NCBI GenBank assembly: GCA_023376005.1
Contig: CM042181.1
Coordinates: 18,931,305-18,995,304, forward strand
Direction: 5' to 3'
Origin: Doryteuthis pealeii
Lineage: Eukaryota > Mollusca > Cephalopoda > Myopsida > Loliginidae
Length of the DNA: 64,000 nt
Below the pieces are notes generated by a model that searched no databases, was not told the DNA's origin, and worked only from the letters and a program-made list of their open reading frames with translations. Below, one piece after another: positions 56,610 through 64,000 of the stretch. Made by a program: the position numbers and the translations under genes. The stretch's first letter is position 1. Every line of letters begins with the position of its first letter.

Positions 56610-57375
56610 AATTGATCATTTGGATTATTCAGACTGTTGTCCTCATCTTTATTGTTAGGTGTACAACATTTTGGCCAATGGGCCCTCCAGCCTTCTTCAG
56701 GTATTTCTTGTCGGACTGGAACCTTCATTTCGAACTTGTACAGATACCAATGAAGATGAGGACAATAGTCTGAATAATTCAAATAAGAAAAAATATCAAG
56801 CCTGATCTCAAAAATTCAGAGAAATAGTGTAGATAACAATAAAGATGAGGACAATAGTCCGAATAATTCAAATAAGAAAAAATATCAAGCCTGATCTCAA
56901 AAATTCAGAGAAATAGTGTAAATAACAATAAAGATGAGGACAATAGTCGGAATAATCCAAATAATACAAATTATCAAGCCTCATCTAAAAAATAAATTCA
57001 GAGAAATAGTGTAGATAACAATAAAGATGAGGACAATAGTTCGAATAATCCAAATAATACTAATTATCAAGACTCATCTAAAAAATTCAGAGAAATAGTG
57101 TAGATAACAATAAAGATGAGGACAATAGTCCGAATAATCCAAATAATACTAATTATCAAGCCTCATCTAAAAAATTCAGAGAAATAGTGTAGATAACAAT
57201 AAAGATGAGGACAATAGTCCGAATAATCCAAATAATACTAATTATCAAGCCTCATCTAAAAAATTCAGAGAAATAGTGTAGATAACAATAAAGATGAGGA
57301 CAATAGTCCGAATAATCCAAATAATACTAATTATCAAGCCTCATCTAAAAAAAAATTCAGAGAAATAATAATAAT
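56610..57375. repeat. 89-bp tandem repeat, second array (about 7 copies)
   Basis: Same unit as 44870-46400, much more uniform. One inverted partial unit (56620-56660) precedes it. SINE-D lies directly on its left, as in the first array. Confidence 0.9.
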
Positions 57376-57689
57376 AATTGATAGTGTTTTTAGGAAATTT
57401 AGTCCTTTCTTATAAACTTTTGCAAGTGTGAGTAACCTCCCTTCTTTTACCGACATACTCTGAAAAATCGTCGGCTATTAAGGCACTCTTAGTCTTTAAA
57501 AGAATTTTTTTTTATTTGAAAAAAAACAAAAAACTTAGAAAAGATGAAGGAATTTCTCGAATATTCTTTTTGCCAACTTGTTGTAAGTTTAAAAAAGAAA
57601 AGAAAAGAAAGTTTTATTATTTATTTTAACAACTCGCTGGTCTCTTAGTAAGAAAGAGAAAAAATAGGGAAATGTGTGAGCGTATGTAA

Positions 57690-57902
57690 TGTATGTATGT
57701 ATATCTGTATGTATCTATCTGTGTGTATGTGTGTGTGTGTGTGTGTGTGTGCGCTGCGAAGTAAGTAAAGAGAGTATGTGTGCGTGCGTGTATCTATCTA
57801 TTATATGTTTATATCTATCTATCTATCTATCTATCTATCTAAGTCTTTTTATATCTATCTATCTATCTATATATCTATCTATCTATCTATCTCATATGTT
57901 CA

Positions 57903-57943
<41 letters not shown>

Positions 57944-57951
57944 CATGTTCA

Positions 57952-57986
<35 letters not shown>

Positions 57987-58041
57987 ATCTATCTATCTAT
58001 CTATCTCAATCTGTTCATATCTATCTATCACAGTCTCTTTA

Positions 58042-58074
<33 letters not shown>

Positions 58075-58085
58075 CAGTATGTTCA

Positions 58086-58134
<49 letters not shown>

Positions 58135-58192
58135 CTTTCTGTTCATATCTATCTATCTATCTATCTCTTTCTGTTCATATCTATCTATCTAG

Positions 58193-58277
<85 letters not shown>

Positions 58278-58280
58278 GTG
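57690..58280. repeat. (TATC)n microsatellite
   Basis: Several hundred bases of TATC tetranucleotide broken by TCATATGTTCATA-like words; the longest pure part is 58195-58277. Confidence 0.95.
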
Positions 58281-58857
58281 TGTGTGTGTGTGTATGTGTA
58301 TGTGTGCTGAGAAGTAATAAAGAAAGTAAGTAGCAAGGTGTGTGTGTGTATGTGTATGTATATGTCTATGTATTTATGTGTGTGTGCGCGCACGCGAGTA
58401 TGTATGTATCTGTGTGTGCGCGCGTATGTATGTGTGTATGTGTGTGTGTGTGTGCTGAGAAGTAAGTAAAGTAAGTATGTAGGAAGGTGCGAGTGTGTAT
58501 GTGTGTATGTATATATGTCTGTATTTAATTATGTGTGTGTGCGCGTGTATGTATGTATCTGTGTGTGTGCGTGAGTGCTCAGAAGTAAGTAAAGAAAGTA
58601 TGTAGGAAAGTGTGTGCGTGCGTGTATGTATGTATGTATGTATGCATGTATATGTGTACGTATTTATGTGTGCGTATGTACTTATATATGTGCGTGTGTT
58701 TATGTATATGTATCTCGGTGTGTATGTGCGCATGCCCGTGTGTGTGCGCTGAGGAGTAAGTTAAGAAAGTATGTATGTATGTGTGTGTGTATAAATGTAT
58801 TTATATGTGCGTGCGTATATGTATGTATTTGTATGTGTGTGTGCGTGCGTGCGCAAC

Positions 58858-58889
<32 letters not shown>

Positions 58890-59010
58890 CCGAGAAATAA
58901 GTTAAGAAAGTACGTAGGCAAGGTGTGTGCGTGCCTGTCTGGATGTATGTATTCATATGTGAGTGTGTTCATCTATCTATCTATGTATGTGTGTGTGTGT
59001 GTGCTGTTAC
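58281..59010. repeat. TG-rich minisatellite upstream of the G-alpha gene
   Basis: Five to six units of about 120-150 bp, each with GAGAAGTAAGTAAAGAAAGT followed by GTGTGTATG runs (starts near 58305, 58455, 58577, 58748, 58888). Cys/Val- or His/Thr-rich open frames are artefacts. Confidence 0.85.
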
Positions 59011-59308
59011 GAGTATACAGCCGGCCGTCTCTCCCTCCCTCCTTTCCTCTCTCTCTCTATCTGCTACCCTCTATCTCTATCTGCTTCGCCCCCCTCTCTG
59101 TTTGTCACTGCTTCCCTCTCTTTTTCTCTCTATCTTCTCCTTGCTAACCCGAAAACCTGCCTTACCCCCACCAACCAAGCACTGCGGGTGAAAGCACTAC
59201 TCCTGATTATTAGAAAGTTTTTTTTTCTTTTCCTCAACCCCCGTCAGTCTGTTCAGATTATTAGAAGGCAAAGGCAATGTCTTTCCTAACTGATGTCGTT
59301 TCACTCAG
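59011..59308 (+). promoter_or_regulatory. Candidate 5' UTR/promoter region of the G-alpha gene
   Basis: CT-rich, GC-richer DNA (59030-59165) between the microsatellites and the coding exon. It could contain the start site or a 5' UTR intron end (CTCAG at 59304-59308). No TATA box stands out. Confidence 0.35.
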
Positions 59309-59451
59309 GTAAAAAGCGGACTTCGCTATGGGGTCCTGTATGAGTCTAGACCAAGAGGAACTCAAAGCAAAGGCACGAAGTGCTGCCATTGATAAGGATT
59401 TACACTCATGGGCCAAACAGGAAGAAAATATAGTAAAAATTCTTTTACTCG
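59309..59451 (+). CDS. G-protein alpha subunit, first coding exon (ATG at 59328)
   Basis: The ATG at 59328 opens 41 codons plus one base, then GTAAGT at 59452. The peptide starts MGSCMSLDQEEL, continues IDKDLHSWAKQEENIVKILL and ends LLL(G). Gly2 with Ser6 fits N-myristoylation and Cys4 fits palmitoylation, so it should be a membrane-anchored, G-i/o-like type. The helix alpha-N and beta-1 strand ending KILLLG, split in the glycine codon just before the P-loop GAGESGKS, is the usual intron-1 position of animal G-alpha genes. CTCAG at 59304-59308 may be an acceptor from a 5' UTR exon. The helix is unlike ordinary Gi, Go, Gs or Gq; an invertebrate-specific or Gv-like class is possible. Exon 2 was not found before 64000. 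Confidence 0.85.
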
Positions 59452-60278
59452 GTAAGTAAGTAAATAAAAACTTAACTTCCGTCTGAAGATTTATATATAT
59501 ATATATACGAATTCATTTCATTGTATAAAATGAAAGAGTTGCTCCCTAAGTGTGTGTTATTGTGTGTATTTTTTTTTTTTTTAGTCTTACCAAATTAAAC
59601 TTACTCAACGAATGAAGGGTTGCTCCTTAGGGAGACTGGTAGTAAAGTTACATATATATCGCTCTGTCTACCTCGTAAGTAATTTAATGTAAGAATCCTA
59701 CTGCCCTGGATTTTTCCCTATATAGACACTAAAAGACAGCAACGTATTTCGTTACTGTTTCTTTTTTTCGTGTTATTGTTTTGTTTTTTTAATTATTATT
59801 TACACTTTAAAGAACTTTTTTTTTATTAATGAATAACAAGTTTAAAGTTTGTTAAATTTATCTTAACTATTTGATTTTATTTTTGTTCTGGTCTTCTGAG
59901 AGCTGAAATAAAAATACCCTTAGGGTTAAATCTTAATGGTAACAACACGCTACCCTAACGTTTTGTATTGTTTCATAGTTGTATGTTTATTTTTAGTGTG
60001 TACTGTTCTAATCAAAATTATTGTACCGATAATACACCATACAGTTTTTTAGGGTACAGTAAGAAATACAGGACCCTAGATTTTTCTTTTTACTAACATA
60101 GAATTAGATGTATTTCTTTTTAAATATATTGACAACTAGGGGTCATTTTTTTTTTTTAATCGAAAGTTAATTCGCCTTTTATTTAATTTAAGATGGGTTA
60201 TTTGAAGAAAAAAATTATTGTATTTTAATATAAAATACACTGGTTTACTTAAAGAAAACCTTTTTTAGTATAGGGTAG

Positions 60279-60318
<40 letters not shown>

Positions 60319-61279
60319 CGATCCTTTATTTTCTTGTGATATTATTTTATTGAATAATATTTTTACCTTATTTTAAAAAATAATTAACTATTTAATTAAT
60401 TATTGTATTTTACTATAAAAAATACACGGGTTTACTAAAAGTTAAAACCTTTTAGTATAGGGTAGTATTAAGAAAGAAAAAAAAATACAATACTAGTTTA
60501 CAAGTGATATTATCTAAGTTATTGAATAATTTTTTACCTTTTAAAAATTGTGATTTACTTCTGTTCCCCTATTTTTTTCGTGTAAGGACCCCTCCAACAA
60601 AATTTTTTTTCTTGATGGGAAGTTTGGGGCATAATTTATCCTTTCTTTTCTTTTTTTTTATTTATCTATGTTTGTTTGTTTGTGGGGAAAATAGTTTTAT
60701 AGTTAGGGGTCACAATTTCTAACATTGTAAGTTTTCAGTGTTAAAAAAAAATGTTGAAATTGCCCTCGAAAAAATAAATAAATAAAAAAAACTTATTTGA
60801 TCGGTAAAAAAAAAAAAAAAAGGAATTTTTAGTCCATATTTATCCGATTCCGAAATCTAATTTTTAATTTGCCATATGTTTTTCTCTTCAAAATCTAACA
60901 CCCCATAAAATCCTTTTTAACGACCCTAGCCAAATAAAAAAAAAAATAAATAAATAAAAATAAGGGAGGCGATGGGGTTTGAGGGGTGGTGAGGAAAAAC
61001 CACTTGTAAAACAACAACTGATTAGTATTTAGGTCACGTGGTCTCATTCAAATTGGATTCCTTTTTTTTAATCAATTGGAATTAAAATGATTGAATAAAT
61101 TTCGTTAGAGTTGTAATTCATCAATATATATATAGATATATAAAATACAACTCTACCAAATTATATTCAAAGTTTATATATATATAATATTTTTATTTTA
61201 TTTTATCAAATATGTATTTTTATTTTATCAAATACTTTTATTTTATCATATATATACTTTTATTTTATTTTATTTTTTT

Positions 61280-61313
<34 letters not shown>

Positions 61314-63803
61314 CAAATTATGTTCAAAGCTTTTAATATATATGTATATTTTTATTATTTTTTTTTTCAATGTTTTATTATATATTTTATTTTATTTTAT
61401 CATATATTTTTTATTTCATTTCATTTTATCATATATATATTTTTTACATTTTTTTTATTAAATCATATATATATATATTTACATTTTTTTTATTAAATCA
61501 TATATATATATATATATATTTACATTTTTTTTATTAAATCATATATATATATATATTCATTTTATTTTATCATATATATATATATATATTATTCATTTCA
61601 TTTTATTTTATCATATATATACTACTTTTATTTTATTTTTACATACACACTCCTTTTTGTTCTTTAACTATTCGCAACGTTTTTTTTTATTGTTCTTTTA
61701 AAAACATTTTTAAGTATATAAAATAAAAGTTAAAATAAAATCAAAACAGAAAAAAACATCCTAAATATGGGATGATCTTATTACCACTGGCACTACCTGA
61801 TAATTCCCTCCTTGTCTGAAAAAAAAAATTGCTTTCTTTGTTTTCTATTTTTTATTTATATTTTGTGATTTTTATTTATTTAATTTTGTTTTATTTATTT
61901 ATTTGTTTTCGAGGAGTGTAAATTTGAAATGTCAAATCTGACTCGACTATCAACCACTTTTATAAAAAAAAAGAAAGAAAGAAAAATCTTTCAGCTTTGT
62001 TATTTTTAGTTCAGTATACTTTCTTGGCCCCCTATTTTTTTTTTTTTTTTTGTCAGTCAAAATATTTATTTATTTTATTTTTGCTGTTACCCCCGTAAAA
62101 AAAAAAGTCTTATTAATTACATTATGAAAATCACTCTCAATTATTTCCTGATTTTTATTTTTTATTTAAAAAAAATAAAATCTAAAATTACCACAACCGT
62201 ATGACGAAACATTTCAAGTTGAAACTCACACTTTATTTATAGCCTATAATATAGGCTATAAATAATATAGGCCCTATATTATTATTTATATGCCCTATAA
62301 ATAATATAAAAAAAATAGCATGTTCTATAAATTATAGGGTATATTAATTTTTATAAAATCTAAAATAATAACTTTTAAAAAATAAAAAAGGGGCCTTTTC
62401 TTAACCCCTTCTTTTTTTTACTCTTTTAATAGTTTTAAAAACCAAATAATTTATTATAAAATACCGTATCTTTTAAAGCCTTGTCATAAATAAAGGACCT
62501 TATTAAAAAAAGGGTGCTTTTTCTTTACCCCCCCACCTTTTTAATTTTTTAAATTGTTTTAAATTAAATCAATACTTTATTTTAAAATACCGTATTTTAT
62601 TTGATAAGTGGTTGATATTTTTTTTCAAAGCATTACATTTTTTTTAAGAATAAAATACAAAAATGACAAAAAGCGTATAAAACAGTTGAAATTTATACTT
62701 TATTTATAGAACGTGATATTTTATCTAAAATAATGGGACTTTAAAAATAAAAAAAAAGTTGATTTTTCTTTACCCCCCCCCCTTTTTTAAAGAAACTTTT
62801 TTAATATCTTTAAATTAAATCAAATAATTTATTTTAAAATAATGTATTTGATAAGTTAGGGGGTTGATAAATCTTTTAAAGCATTATGTTTACAAAAGTT
62901 TTTGGGTGAATTATTTTAGATTCTAAGATATGCATAAAAAATAATAAATAAATAAAAATACCACAAAATAAATAATTTCAATTTGTATATAAAATGAATT
63001 AAATAGTCATTAAAAATTAACATTAAAAACATTTTAAACTTTTAAAAAGAATTATATATTTGCAAAAGTTTTTGGGTGAATTATTTTATGATCTAAGATG
63101 ATCACCCCCCCCCCTAAAAAAAACAAAAACAACACGCACACAAAATGAATAATTTCTATTTGTATATAAAATTAAATAGTCATTAAGAATTAACATTAAA
63201 CACATTTTTAAACTTTTAAAAATTAAAAAATAAATAAATAAATAAATATAAACAAGTTATTGGGTGAATTATTTTAGAAACTAAGATATGCACAAAAAAT
63301 AAATAAATAATTTCGACTTGTATATAAAAATTAATTAAATAGTAATTAAAAACACTTGCTTGTAAAATACTGAGAGAATTTCTTCTACCATCAAGAATGA
63401 AATTTAAATTTAACGATATTATGTTTTTTTTTTTTGTCTTTTTTTTTTTTCAATTTATTTTATTAAACGAGTTAAGATATAGTTTGTTAGGATTTTTTTT
63501 GGTGGTGGTGGGGGGGGTATGAATATTGAATACTAACTAATTATTAATTATTTGAATAATAATTTATTTAATTACTTAAAAGATTAATGAGTGTGATTTT
63601 TTTTTTAAAAACTGAAATTTCACTTTTTTTGTATACGTATTCATGTGTGACACGTAACTTTCTAAAACGACACATTTGAAATAAATGTGTTTTCTATTTA
63701 GGAGGGCTTAAATAATGAATGAGCCCAGGTAACCGTTGGGTTTCTCTACGGACCGGCAGGGAGGGGAATAGGACTTCGGCCATATTGCTCGGGAGGACGG
63801 GGG

Positions 63804-63855
<52 letters not shown>

Positions 63856-64000
63856 TATTATTTATTATTTATTTATTTTTTATTTATGTATTTATTTTTA
63901 CTATTATTATTTATTTATTATTTATTATTTTATTCTTTCACTCCTTTTGAGTTTTTCACACCAACGTTAGCTGATGGTCTTTCACTGGAGTCTGAGTGAC
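59452..64000 (+). other. G-alpha intron 1: AT-rich, no further exon seen
   Basis: About 4.5 kb of very AT-rich DNA with long A and T homopolymers. It includes an A tract at 60284-60315, a tandem TTTTATTTTATCATATAT repeat (61195-61640), a small palindrome of GCCTATA type near 62240-62340, and a (TTA)n run near 63806-63856. No P-loop exon or other coding exon was recognised. A GC-richer stretch at 63715-63805 is open but matches nothing known to me. Confidence 0.5.
62880..63360. repeat. ~175-bp tandem repeat in G-alpha intron 1
   Basis: TTTTTGGGTGAATTATTTTA, CTAAGATATGCA and TTGTATATAAAATTAATTAA recur at about 62898, 63068 and 63255. Confidence 0.7.

Noticed and set aside
57689..58317. Ser/Ile/Tyr-repeat open frames
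   Set aside because: Translation of TATC microsatellite.
58614..59289. Cys/Val-rich open frames next to the G-alpha exon
   Set aside because: They read TG-rich minisatellite and CT-rich DNA; no conserved motif.
63719..63970. 83-codon open frame at the right end
   Set aside because: Half of it is the (TTA)n run; the rest has no known motif and no splice support.

Overview
The window is nuclear DNA from an intron-rich animal, most likely a lophotrochozoan and probably a mollusc. This is inferred from long AT-rich introns, GT-AG exons, tRNA-derived SINEs, Helitrons and hammerhead-ribozyme repeats. The species cannot be fixed from the sequence. Two protein genes can be supported, and both run off the window. 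No bacterial-style operons, CRISPR arrays or intact tRNA genes are present. A single N at 46401 and many one-base indels between repeat copies suggest long-read assembly.

Left half, minus strand: a FAM234-like (FAM234A/ITFG3, FAM234B) type II membrane protein gene. A start exon is proposed at 28989-28974. Four firm exons follow at 13271-12894, 10711-10556, 7218-7027 and 4226-4081. Together they give 296 codons in perfect phase: an acidic cytoplasmic tail, one transmembrane helix, then FG-GAP-like repeats with DxDxDG motifs. The C-terminal half lies beyond base 1. The 15.7-kb first intron holds a 40-bp satellite of about 110 copies (18362-22790), two solo LTRs, a frameshifted THAP exon and many SINEs. 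ETS- and YY1-like sites around 29200-29255 suggest the promoter.

Centre (29.3-57.4 kb): no complete host gene is recognised. It contains a young non-autonomous LTR retrotransposon with a gag-like ORF (29642-33079), non-autonomous Helitrons, LINE 3' ends, fold-back elements, an antisense 28S rRNA fragment, and arrays of 31-, 89-, 110- and 117-bp units.

Right end, plus strand: coding exon 1 of a G-protein alpha subunit (59328-59451) with a myristoylation/palmitoylation N-terminus, preceded by 1.6 kb of TATC and TG microsatellite. The remaining 4.5 kb is AT-rich intron 1.

Most notable are tRNA-Asp-derived repeats carrying a complete type I hammerhead ribozyme (seven copies). One is a tandem pair whose cleavage sites are 373 nt apart, the layout of a retrozyme that releases circular RNA. 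Several unrelated fold-back families share the same order: half of stem I, CUGAWGA, a hairpin, GAAA, a palindrome, the other half of stem I. They may be hammerhead-related too.
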